Shown in pieces: positions 26,793 to 34,288 of a stretch of DNA of 64,000 nucleotides. The stretch comes from Pontibacillus litoralis JSM 072002. Its GTDB lineage: Bacteria > Bacillota > Bacilli > Bacillales > BH030062. The stretch covers positions 1-64,000 of the forward strand of contig NZ_AVPG01000002.1 in the NCBI RefSeq assembly GCF_000775615.1, read 5' to 3'. Below the pieces are notes generated by a model, which was not told where the DNA came from, did no database searches, and was given only the letters and a program-made list of their open reading frames with translations. The position numbers were made by a program, and so were the translations under genes. How positions within the stretch are numbered: the stretch's first letter is position 1; every line of letters begins with the position of its first letter.

Positions 26793-28077
26793 TTGCATCT
26801 TCCCCCTCTTCGCTTGTTAGGAAGTACGTAGTGTCTAAAGCTATCTTATTCGCTACTTGAACTACTTCATCTGTTGTAACCTTTTTTATCTGCTCAATTG
26901 TTTGTTCTGGAGTCGTATCAACATCAGATAAAACTTGATGGTATAACACTTCAATCAAACCATGCTGATGATCAATCGTCTCTAATAGTTGATTCACAAT
27001 TAAGTTCTTCGTTTCTTCTAATTGCTCGGTTGTAAACTGTCCTCGTTTCATCGCTTCCATTTGTTTCAATATAATGTCATGCGCTTGTTGGTAATCTTTT
27101 GGGTCGATACCACTGAATACTAACAAGAGGCCTTTATGACTTTCGAATCGAGAAGCAGCATAGTAAGCTAGGCTATGTTTCTCTCTCACGTTCATAAATA
27201 ATTTCGAGGAAGGAAAGCCACCGAATAAACCGTTAAATACTTGCAACGCATAATAATCTTCATCGCCAAACAATATATTCGTACGATAGCCTAAATGCAA
27301 CTTACCTTGTTGCACATTTTGGCGTTCTATGATTTCTTTCGGTTCTGAAGGTGCCTTTTTCTTTACATCAAGATCGTATTGTGTCGCTGCTCTTGACTTC
27401 CGAGCAAAACAAGATTGAACCAACGTTTGCACTTCCTGTTCATCGAAGTCACCTAACAAGTAAATATCGAGTATATCTTGCTCGAGCATCGATTGATAAT
27501 ATTCATAGAGCGATCGTCCATTCACATGTGGCAAATCTTCTTCATAGCCATGTACATGCAAACGATACGGTTCATCTGCACACATCTCATCTAACAATCT
27601 CGTGTTCGCGTAGCTCATTTTATCATCACGAAGTGCTCTTATTTTTTGCTTTAATGTTTGTTTCTCTCTTTCAATAATGGCCTCATCCATCCCACCATTA
27701 TCCACTTTAGGTTGAAAAATGATTTCATGAAGCATGCGAACTCCCTCTTTCAGTAAGTTCGTTTGCTTGGAGATTAACGCATCATTTGCAATTTCCATCC
27801 GAAACGTCACAACATGATGTTCTCCTTTTTTCGAAGCATCTACACTTAAAACCGCACCATATAGCTCATCTAAAGCCGTTCGTAGCGACCTTGCTGTAGG
27901 ATATTTCGTCGTTGCTTGCTGCAATACGTAAGGTAATAGTGCTCGGTTGGTAATAGCCTCTCTCGTTATCGGGGCTCTAAACTTAATGACAAGCGTATTC
28001 GTTTTATATTTTTCACTTGGGATCATATGTAGATGATAACCTTGCCCATCGATTCGTTTTTCTACTATTCGTGTCAT
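26785..28077 (-). CDS. ymfF: YmfF, M16 peptidase-like protein without the zinc motif
   Basis: A 430-residue M16-fold protein in which no HxxEH motif is present in the N-terminal half, where it would be expected, so it is predicted to be non-catalytic. The two-domain M16 layout and the FGGFPSSKLFMNVREKHSLAY core are clear. It overlaps ymfH and very likely forms a heteromeric complex with it. AAGGAGG precedes the ATG. It is the first gene after the nupQ terminator, so the ymf transcript begins here. Confidence 0.92.
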   Translation of the reverse strand: MTRIVEKRIDGQGYHLHMIPSEKYKTNTLVIKFRAPITREAITNRALLPYVLQQATTKYPTARSLRTALDELYGAVLSVDASKKGEHHVVTFRMEIANDALISKQTNLLKEGVRMLHEIIFQPKVDNGGMDEAIIEREKQTLKQKIRALRDDKMSYANTRLLDEMCADEPYRLHVHGYEEDLPHVNGRSLYEYYQSMLEQDILDIYLLGDFDEQEVQTLVQSCFARKSRAATQYDLDVKKKAPSEPKEIIERQNVQQGKLHLGYRTNILFGDEDYYALQVFNGLFGGFPSSKLFMNVREKHSLAYYAASRFESHKGLLLVFSGIDPKDYQQAHDIILKQMEAMKRGQFTTEQLEETKNLIVNQLLETIDHQHGLIEVLYHQVLSDVDTTPEQTIEQIKKVTTDEVVQVANKIALDTTYFLTSEEGEDANA

Positions 28078-28170
28078 GTAATTTCCTCCTTATACATCAT
28101 ACTTTTGCTTCTAGCATTTCTTATTCCTTAAAAAGCTATCCACATTCCGTCGTACATTCTTTGATTTTAT

Positions 28171-28191
28171 CGCATTTACACCATGAATGCG
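28171..28191 (-). repeat. Dyad in the ymfF upstream region
   Basis: CGCATT and AATGCG are perfect 6-bp inverted repeats, 9 bases apart, 94 bases before ymfF, next to GATAAAAT, a possible -10 box. I see no convincing -35 box, so promoter position is unclear. Confidence 0.35.
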
Positions 28192-28245
28192 AATATAACA
28201 ATTGGCTGTCTTTACACAGAAATTCTTTTTTTACCCGATAATATT

Positions 28246-28278
28246 TAAAAAAGCTCCAAGAGGAATACTCTTGAAGCT
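28246..28278 (-). terminator. Terminator after nupQ
   Basis: AGCTTCAAGAG and CTCTTGGAGCT form an 11-bp stem (one T-G pair, TATTC loop) followed by six T. It ends the nup operon. Confidence 0.92.
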
Positions 28279-28287
28279 TCTTGTTTA

Positions 28288-29259
28288 TTAACGACTTCCT
28301 TTGATATAAGGTGTGCCTAATGCTTTTGGTGCATCTGCTCTTCCGATAAACCCTGCTAACGCTAAAATCGTTAACACATATGGTGCAATTAATAAATATA
28401 CTTGTGGGACGTTTTCAAGTAATGGAATGCTAGCACTCACAACACTTAAACTTTGGGCAAAACCAAAGAATAAAGCTGCCCCCATTGCGCCAAGAGGATG
28501 CCACTTTCCGAAAATCATCGCAGCTAACGCCATAAAACCTTGACCACTAATTGTAGCATGAGAGAAATTCAGTGCAATAGTCAACGCATACACTGCTCCA
28601 CCTAATCCACCTAAAGCTCCAGAAAGCACGACACCGATATAACGCATTTTCGTTACATGAATACCGTTCGTGTCCGCCGCCATAGGATGTTCTCCAACCG
28701 AGCGCAACCGCAAACCAAATGGCGTTTTATATAATACAAACCAAACAACAAAAGCTAATAAGATAGCTACATAAGATGTTATATAACCAGAAAAGAACAT
28801 AGGTCCAATAATAGGAATGTCACTTAGAAGCCATATATCTGTCGTATAAAATGGTTGCTGGACCATATCTGTCTGCCCTTTATCATACCATTGCTTCACT
28901 AAAAACAGCGAAACACCTAAAGCTAAAAAGTTAATAGCAACACCACTTACTACTTGATCTGCCCGGAATGAAATAGACGCGACAGCATGAACAAGTGAGA
29001 AGATGGCCGATACAACCATTGCAACCATAATTGAAATCCATGGGGTTAAACTAGCTAAATTAAGTTCCTGCATTGTACTCGCTAACGATAAGTTCGTCAC
29101 GACAGCCACAAACGCTCCCATAACCATCAAACCTTCTAGACCAATATTAACGACTCCTGAACGCTCACTAAATACACCACCAAGTGCCGTAAAAATAAGA
29201 GGGGCCGCGAAGAAAATAGCTGCAGGAATAATCGATTGCAAAATGTCAATAATGCTCAT
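28288..29259 (-). CDS. nupQ: NupQ-like nucleoside ABC transporter permease
   Basis: A 323-residue membrane protein of the branched-chain/ribose-type permease family (BPD_transp_2) with about eight to ten hydrophobic segments. PAAIFFAAPLIFTALGGVFSE-like N terminus and SGVVNIGLEGLMVMGAF are the recognisable parts; I give only the family. It forms the transmembrane pore with NupP. Its ATG directly abuts the nupP stop (TAAATG) and AAGGAGGGG lies in the nupP end, so the two are coupled. Guanosine and related nucleosides are likely substrates, by analogy with B. subtilis. Confidence 0.92.
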   Translation of the reverse strand: MSIIDILQSIIPAAIFFAAPLIFTALGGVFSERSGVVNIGLEGLMVMGAFVAVVTNLSLASTMQELNLASLTPWISIMVAMVVSAIFSLVHAVASISFRADQVVSGVAINFLALGVSLFLVKQWYDKGQTDMVQQPFYTTDIWLLSDIPIIGPMFFSGYITSYVAILLAFVVWFVLYKTPFGLRLRSVGEHPMAADTNGIHVTKMRYIGVVLSGALGGLGGAVYALTIALNFSHATISGQGFMALAAMIFGKWHPLGAMGAALFFGFAQSLSVVSASIPLLENVPQVYLLIAPYVLTILALAGFIGRADAPKALGTPYIKGSR

Positions 29260-30300
29260 TTATTTCCCCTCCTTTTGCATACGGTTTAATACCCAACGAA
29301 TGATATATCCTGATGCAACGAAGAATATAATTAATGCAACCACAATGTCTACTAGCTCTTCTGGAACTCCTGCAGAAGGCATGTTTAACGCCCCTACTTT
29401 CAAGGTTCCGAATAAAAATGCAGCAAGCACAGAACCAATCGCTGTATTTCCGCCTAATAATGCAACCGCAATTCCATCAAATCCGATGTTAGTAAAGCCA
29501 GAATGAACAGACATGAATTGGAAAGTCCCTAACCCTTGCATAGCTCCAGCTACACCTGCAAATCCACCAGAAATGATAAAGCTTAGTACAATATTACTCT
29601 TTACATTCATACCAGCATATTGCGAGGCATGTTGGTTAAAGCCTACAGAGCGTAATTCATACCCTTTTGTCGTCTTCTCTAGAATAAACCACATAAGAAA
29701 AGCTCCTAGTAATGCAATGAGAATCCCGTAATGCAGTCGTGAAAACGTTAATTCTGTTAACCAAGGAGACGATAAGGATGCTGTCTCGGCAATTCTATCC
29801 GTTTTATCAGCACTATCTGTTAATACATTTCGAATAATAGCATTACACGTATAAAGTGCAATATAATTCATCATAATAGATACAATTACTTCATGGACTC
29901 CGAATTTCGCCTTTAAAAAACCAGGAACAAATCCCCACAAGCCACCCGCAACTGCTGCTGCTAAAATAGCTAATGGTAAGTGAATGATCATCGGTAATTG
30001 TAAAGCAGTACCTACCCAAACAGAAGCAAGCCACCCTACAAAAACCTGACCTTCTACTCCAATATTAAACAAACCAGTACGAAACGCAAAAGCAACCGCT
30101 AAACCAGATAAAATATATGGTGTCACTTTCACAATCGTTTCCCCAGCAAAATATAAATCTCCAAAGGCTCCATTCCACAAGGCAACATATCCAGTAATCG
30201 GATTGTAACCAAACAGAAGCATAATTATCGCACCAAATAATAACCCTAGTAATACAGAAATAATCGGTACTAATAGGTTGTAAAGACGGTTCGATTCCAT
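29260..30300 (-). CDS. nupP: NupP-like nucleoside ABC transporter permease
   Basis: A 346-residue permease, paralogous to NupQ, with FRTGLFNIGVEGQ as the family hallmark and multiple membrane helices. It overlaps the nupO stop by one base (TAATG), so translation is coupled. It forms the heterodimeric membrane part of the uptake system energised by NupO and fed by the lipoprotein NupN. Confidence 0.92.
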   Translation of the reverse strand: MESNRLYNLLVPIISVLLGLLFGAIIMLLFGYNPITGYVALWNGAFGDLYFAGETIVKVTPYILSGLAVAFAFRTGLFNIGVEGQVFVGWLASVWVGTALQLPMIIHLPLAILAAAVAGGLWGFVPGFLKAKFGVHEVIVSIMMNYIALYTCNAIIRNVLTDSADKTDRIAETASLSSPWLTELTFSRLHYGILIALLGAFLMWFILEKTTKGYELRSVGFNQHASQYAGMNVKSNIVLSFIISGGFAGVAGAMQGLGTFQFMSVHSGFTNIGFDGIAVALLGGNTAIGSVLAAFLFGTLKVGALNMPSAGVPEELVDIVVALIIFFVASGYIIRWVLNRMQKEGK

Positions 30301-31823
30301 TATTGCTCACCCACTTTCCGTTTACTACCAGCCATTAATAACCCAAGTTCTTGCTCTGTAGTCTCATGTGGAAGGACATTCGCAACGACTTGGCCATCAA
30401 ACATCACTGCAATTCGATCACTTACATTCATAATTTCATCTAGTTCAAATGATAATAGCAACACTGCTTTCCCACTATCTCTAGCTTCAATTAGGCGTTG
30501 ATGGATAAATTCAATTGCTCCCACATCTAAACCTCTTGTCGGCTGAGCAGCAATAAGTAAATCTGGTGAACGATCTAATTCTCTTCCAATAATCGCTTTT
30601 TGTTGGTTACCACCTGATAACGAACGTGCAAGCGTATATTCATTAGGAGTACGTACATCAAATTCTTCTATTAAACTTTTTGCTTTTTTATAAATCTCTT
30701 TATAACGCAATACGCCTTTTTTCGAGTATGGTTGTTGGTAATATGTTTGTAAAACCATATTCTCTCCAATAGGAAAATCTAATACTAATCCGTATTTGTG
30801 TCGATCTTGCGGGATATGCGCTACACCTGATTCGGTCACTTTACGAGGTGATAAATTGGTAATCTCTTTTCCATTTAACGTGATAGAACCGCTTTCTACG
30901 TTTCGTAATCCAGCAATAGCTTCAATTAATTCGCTTTGGCCATTGCCATCTACACCAGCTATTCCGACAATCTCACCCGCTCGCACTTGAAGATTGAGCC
31001 CTTTTACCATATTAATTTGACGAGCATCTTTTACTTGAAGATTTTGTATGGTGAGCACATCATCTTTCGGTTCTGCTGGTCGCTTTTCCGTTTCAAAACT
31101 TACTTCACGTCCTACCATTAAAGACGCTAATTCATTTGTGGACGTGTCAGCTACGTTAACCGTACCAATACCTTCTCCTTTACGAATAACCGTACACCTG
31201 TCACAAACTTCCATAATTTCCTTCAGTTTATGCGTAATTAGTATAATAGATTTGCCTTCTTTTACTAACGTCCCCATTATATCCATTAATTCACTGATCT
31301 CTTGTGGAGTAAGTACAGCTGTCGGTTCATCAAAAATTAAAATATCAGCACCACGATACAACGTTTTCAAAATTTCTACACGTTGTTGCATGCCAACAGA
31401 AATATCCTGAATCTTAGCGCTTGGATCCACTTTAAGACCGTACCGCTCCGAGATTTCCTTTACTTCTTTCTCTGCCTTTGCAACGTTTACGGTACCTTTT
31501 TTTGTTGGTTCCATTCCTAAGATAATATTCTCTGTAACAGTGAAAGTATCTACAAGCATAAAATGTTGGTGCACCATGCCGATACCAAGTTCATTCGCTA
31601 CGTTCGGGTTTGTTATATTAACCGTTTCCCCTTTTACTTTTATCTCACCTTGTTCTGGCTGATATAAACCAAACAAAACATTCATAAGTGTGGATTTACC
31701 AGCACCATTTTCCCCTAATAATGCATGTATTTCACCAGGCTTTACTTGTAAATTAACATTGTTATTCGCTACAATTCCAGGAAATTCTTTACGAATATTT
31801 AGCATTTCAATTACATAATCCAC
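30300..31823 (-). CDS. nupO: NupO-like nucleoside ABC transporter ATPase (two ABC domains)
   Basis: A 507-residue tandem ATP-binding subunit of the ribose/nucleoside type. Domain 1 has an intact Walker A (GENGAGKST) and SVGMQQRVE as signature; domain 2 has the degenerate Walker A GVDGNGQSE (Lys replaced) but a good LSGGNQQK signature, which is normal in this family. I chose the GTG at 31823, 7 bases after GAGGAGTGA, giving the standard MDYVIEML start; longer readings add an unsupported N terminus. A strong terminator lies between nupN and this gene. Confidence 0.93.
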   Translation of the reverse strand: MDYVIEMLNIRKEFPGIVANNNVNLQVKPGEIHALLGENGAGKSTLMNVLFGLYQPEQGEIKVKGETVNITNPNVANELGIGMVHQHFMLVDTFTVTENIILGMEPTKKGTVNVAKAEKEVKEISERYGLKVDPSAKIQDISVGMQQRVEILKTLYRGADILIFDEPTAVLTPQEISELMDIMGTLVKEGKSIILITHKLKEIMEVCDRCTVIRKGEGIGTVNVADTSTNELASLMVGREVSFETEKRPAEPKDDVLTIQNLQVKDARQINMVKGLNLQVRAGEIVGIAGVDGNGQSELIEAIAGLRNVESGSITLNGKEITNLSPRKVTESGVAHIPQDRHKYGLVLDFPIGENMVLQTYYQQPYSKKGVLRYKEIYKKAKSLIEEFDVRTPNEYTLARSLSGGNQQKAIIGRELDRSPDLLIAAQPTRGLDVGAIEFIHQRLIEARDSGKAVLLLSFELDEIMNVSDRIAVMFDGQVVANVLPHETTEQELGLLMAGSKRKVGEQ

Positions 31824-31979
31824 TTGATACTCACTCCTCGCTTCCCTTAATTCAAGGTTTGTGATTTCGCAAAAAAAGAAAATCGTTCTTAAAATCAACA
31901 AATGAAAAGGGGACACCTATTTCATACCCTTTCATTCAATGATTTTCCGTCATAAATGATAGTTTGAATGTTCTTTAAC

Positions 31980-32011
31980 CTTATAAAAAGGCTAGCAGAA
32001 CTAGCCTTTTT
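31980..32011 (-). terminator. Internal terminator between nupN and nupO
   Basis: A perfect 11-bp stem (AAAAAGGCTAG/CTAGCCTTTTT) with a 5-base loop and T tract. It lies 7 bases after nupN. Partial read-through would make the binding lipoprotein more abundant than the membrane complex. Confidence 0.88.
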
Positions 32012-32018
32012 ACATATC

Positions 32019-33128
32019 TTATAGAGATTCTACAAACTTTTTAAGTTCATCTCTTGTCTTTGGTACTTCCACATCACCATTCACAATTTTCTCTTTCCAC
32101 GCTTCCACTTCTTTGGCGATATCTTCTGTATACGCTTCTTCATTCGTATCCGCAACAGAAATAGCTTCATCTTGTAAGCCATATTCTAATAGTTCGCCAC
32201 CAGGGAAGTTACCTTCTTTCGCTTTATTGGATAAATCTTGTACCGCAACGTCAACACGTTTAACCATAGAAGTTAGCGTAACGTTATCTTCGCCAATTTG
32301 ACCTTCTTCATATTGGTCACGGTCCACACCGATTACCCAAACGTTATCTTCTGGATTGTTTTTCTTAATGTCTTTCGCCTGAGCAAACACACCATTTCCT
32401 GTAGCTCCAGCTGCATGATAAATAACATCTACACCTTGTTCGTACATATTACTTGCAATTAATTTTCCTTTGTCTGCTTTATCGAATCCACCAGCGTATT
32501 GAACTTGGACATCAATATCTTTGTTAACCGATTTGGCACCTGCTGTAAAGCCAGCTTCAAACTTCTCGATTAACTCACTTTCTGTAGCTCCAACAAAACC
32601 TACTTTATCCGTTTCTGTTTTTAACGCAGCTGCTACACCTACTAAGAATGATCCTTGATGCTCTTTAAATGTAATACTTGCTATGTTGTCACCTTCTACA
32701 ACAGAGTCCACAATAGCGAAGTTCGTATCCTCATAACGGGAAGCTACTTCTTTAATAGCATCAGAAAGCTTATAACCAATACCGAAAATTAAATTAAAGT
32801 CATCTTTCACTAAACGATTTAAGTTACTTAAATAATCAGCTTCTGATTCAGATTGCGCATAGTCAAAACCAGCTTTGCCTTTCTCTAGGCCGTGCTCTTC
32901 ACCAAATGCTTTCAATCCTTCCCAAGAAGATTGGTTAAATGATTTATCATCCACCCCACCAACATCTGTTACCATTGCTGCACTAAAATCATCGCCGCTT
33001 TTCTCTTCGCCTTCTGCATCATTGCCTGCATTTTCTTCTTCATTTGTACTACCTCCACAAGCAGCTAGTACCATACCAACAGATAATAACAAGACAAACA
33101 GAAGCATAAATTTACGTTGTTTCAACAT
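32019..33128 (-). CDS. nupN: NupN-like nucleoside-binding lipoprotein (BMP family)
   Basis: A 369-residue BMP/PnrA-type substrate-binding lipoprotein anchored to the outer face of the membrane. The signal peptide ends in the lipobox VLAAC with the lipidated Cys at 24, followed by an acidic Gly/Glu/Asp linker, and then the binding domain with MVTDVGGVDDKSFNQSSW and FAGGFDKADKGKL-like segments. I chose the ATG at 33128 with AGGGGG 5 bases upstream. It is the first gene of the uptake operon, behind a small leader ORF and a CodY-like box. Confidence 0.95.
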   Translation of the reverse strand: MLKQRKFMLLFVLLLSVGMVLAACGGSTNEEENAGNDAEGEEKSGDDFSAAMVTDVGGVDDKSFNQSSWEGLKAFGEEHGLEKGKAGFDYAQSESEADYLSNLNRLVKDDFNLIFGIGYKLSDAIKEVASRYEDTNFAIVDSVVEGDNIASITFKEHQGSFLVGVAAALKTETDKVGFVGATESELIEKFEAGFTAGAKSVNKDIDVQVQYAGGFDKADKGKLIASNMYEQGVDVIYHAAGATGNGVFAQAKDIKKNNPEDNVWVIGVDRDQYEEGQIGEDNVTLTSMVKRVDVAVQDLSNKAKEGNFPGGELLEYGLQDEAISVADTNEEAYTEDIAKEVEAWKEKIVNGDVEVPKTRDELKKFVESL

Positions 33129-33139
33129 CAAGACCCCCT

Positions 33140-33154
33140 AATTTTAATTAAATT
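33140..33154 (-). promoter_or_regulatory. CodY-like box before nupN
   Basis: AATTTAATTAAAATT matches the CodY box AATTTTCWGAAAATT at 12 of 15 positions. It lies 11 bases before the nupN ATG. The B. subtilis nupNOPQ operon is known from the literature to be CodY-controlled, which raises the prior. Confidence 0.45.
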
Positions 33155-33194
33155 GGATTTCACACAAGAACTGTTTCAATGATGTGTCACTCAT
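33144..33194 (-). CDS. Possible 16-residue leader peptide before nupN
   Basis: ATG at 33194 is preceded directly by GGAGGAGGTG, one of the strongest ribosome-binding sequences in the window, and opens a frame encoding MSDTSLKQFLCEIQFN before TAA. The stop lies 15 bases before the nupN ATG. The site serves no other visible gene, and nupN has its own AGGGGG. The peptide resembles no known family. It may be a leader peptide or a coupling device, or the match may be fortuitous. Confidence 0.4.
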   Translation of the reverse strand: MSDTSLKQFLCEIQFN

Positions 33195-33219
33195 CACCTC
33201 CTCCAATGTATAAAAACGG

Positions 33220-33945
33220 TTACACACGTTTCCGTAAAACGTGGAAACCGAATAAATCTGCTCTAAAATAATTACAAGAGTATAGCACTGGTTCATCTTC
33301 TTCTGTATAGTGCATTTGTTTTAGTAATAACAATGACTGTTCCTGATCACAGTCCAGAATTGATGCGATACGTTCTTGGTTACTTAGAGGTTCAATAAAC
33401 GTTACAGCATAACTAATAGCCTTCTCACTATAATCTTCTAATAATTGAAAAAATGAATCATCTTGGTGCAACGATTGCAATGGTGCTAATTCCTTTGGCA
33501 ATTTATCAACACAATAAACAACCGGTTGTCCGTCAGCACTTCGCACTCGTTCAATTTGCGCTAATTCTTCAATACCTCTCGGATGAAATTGCTTACGATC
33601 ATCTTCTGTTGGCTCTATAATTTCGGTGGATAAATATGTACTACCTGGTTTCATTCCCGCACGCTCAATCATTTCAGTGACACTAAATAATTGCTCGATA
33701 CCTGAAGAGAAAACCGGTTTTGCATTCACAAATGTCCCAACACCATGTTTTCTCGTGACTACATTCTCTTCTTCAAGAATACGCAACGCCTCTCTTAATG
33801 TAGCGCGAGAAATCCCTAACAACTTTGACAGTTCAAACTCAGAAGGAAGCTTCTCTTTCTCTTTATATGTACCAGCTTCAATATCTTTCTTTAACTGATC
33901 AATGACTTGCAGGTATAAATGCCTTGAATCTGTCTTTATACTCAT
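33220..33945 (-). CDS. ymfC: YmfC, GntR/HutC-family transcription regulator
   Basis: A 241-residue repressor-type protein: an N-terminal winged helix (residues 8-75; [20 protein letters not shown]) and a C-terminal UTRA effector-binding domain of the HutC subfamily. It lies between spoIIIE and the nup operon, 91 bases upstream of nupN, with no strong terminator in between. I infer that it controls itself and possibly nupNOPQ in response to a small sugar- or nucleoside-like ligand. A perfect 11-base dyad in its own leader could be its operator. It starts after AGGGGGAGA. Confidence 0.93.
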   Translation of the reverse strand: MSIKTDSRHLYLQVIDQLKKDIEAGTYKEKEKLPSEFELSKLLGISRATLREALRILEEENVVTRKHGVGTFVNAKPVFSSGIEQLFSVTEMIERAGMKPGSTYLSTEIIEPTEDDRKQFHPRGIEELAQIERVRSADGQPVVYCVDKLPKELAPLQSLHQDDSFFQLLEDYSEKAISYAVTFIEPLSNQERIASILDCDQEQSLLLLKQMHYTEEDEPVLYSCNYFRADLFGFHVLRKRV

Positions 33946-33982
33946 AAAGCTCTCCCCCTACTTGTTAAACGTATGAAATCGG

Positions 33983-33993
33983 ACATCTGATGT
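33983..33993. promoter_or_regulatory. Candidate operator dyad in the ymfC leader
   Basis: ACATCTGATGT is a perfect 5-1-5 palindrome between the predicted ymfC -10 box and its start codon, a usual place for an autorepressor site. Only a half-site (ACATCA) is seen before nupN. Confidence 0.4.
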
Positions 33994-34015
33994 TTGACTC
34001 ATCTTATTTGAACAT

Positions 34016-34024
34016 ACTATATCA
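34016..34024 (-). promoter_or_regulatory. Extended -10 promoter of ymfC
   Basis: TGATATAGT on the minus strand is an extended -10 box, 71 bases before ymfC. The remaining gap up to the spoIIIE terminator (about 34025-34234) is AT-rich with no other supported feature. Confidence 0.5.
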
Positions 34025-34234
34025 CGATTACATGAAGAAATAAATAGAATTTCGGCTAATTATGTTGAAACGCTTTTAAGTTTAAATAGTTAAAAAAATG
34101 TGATATTTATGAACTTGTCAATGTTATTCATGTAAAAAATTTGTTAATTTTCTATGTAAATCTATTTTAAAATTCCAATACTCTTATTAAAAGTTGAATA
34201 GATCTATTCGAAAAAATAGGTGATGACACATACA

Positions 34235-34272
34235 AAAGGAAAAGCCTTTATACAACGAACTGTATAAAGGCT
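34235..34272 (-). terminator. Terminator after spoIIIE
   Basis: A perfect 12-bp stem (AGCCTTTATACA/TGTATAAAGGCT, GTTCGT loop) followed by TTTCCTTTT, 16 bases after the spoIIIE stop. Confidence 0.92.
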
Positions 34273-34288
34273 AATCTTCCAACTCTAT

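Noticed and set aside
29003-29506. 167-codon open frame on the plus strand over nupP/nupQ
   Set aside because: Antisense to two clear permease genes; composition reflects the complement of membrane-helix codons.
31824-31916. Longer nupO reading starting at 31916
   Set aside because: It adds a hydrophobic non-family N terminus; the GTG at 31823 has a strong ribosome-binding site and gives the family start.
34065-34078. cre-like AAACGCTTT sequence in the same gap
   Set aside because: Only a central match; three conserved flanking positions differ, and AT-rich DNA gives such hits by chance.
34116-34121. Perfect TTGACA on the minus strand in the ymfC-spoIIIE gap
   Set aside because: At 16-18 bases downstream there is only a T run, not a -10 box, and no gene follows before the ymfC promoter.
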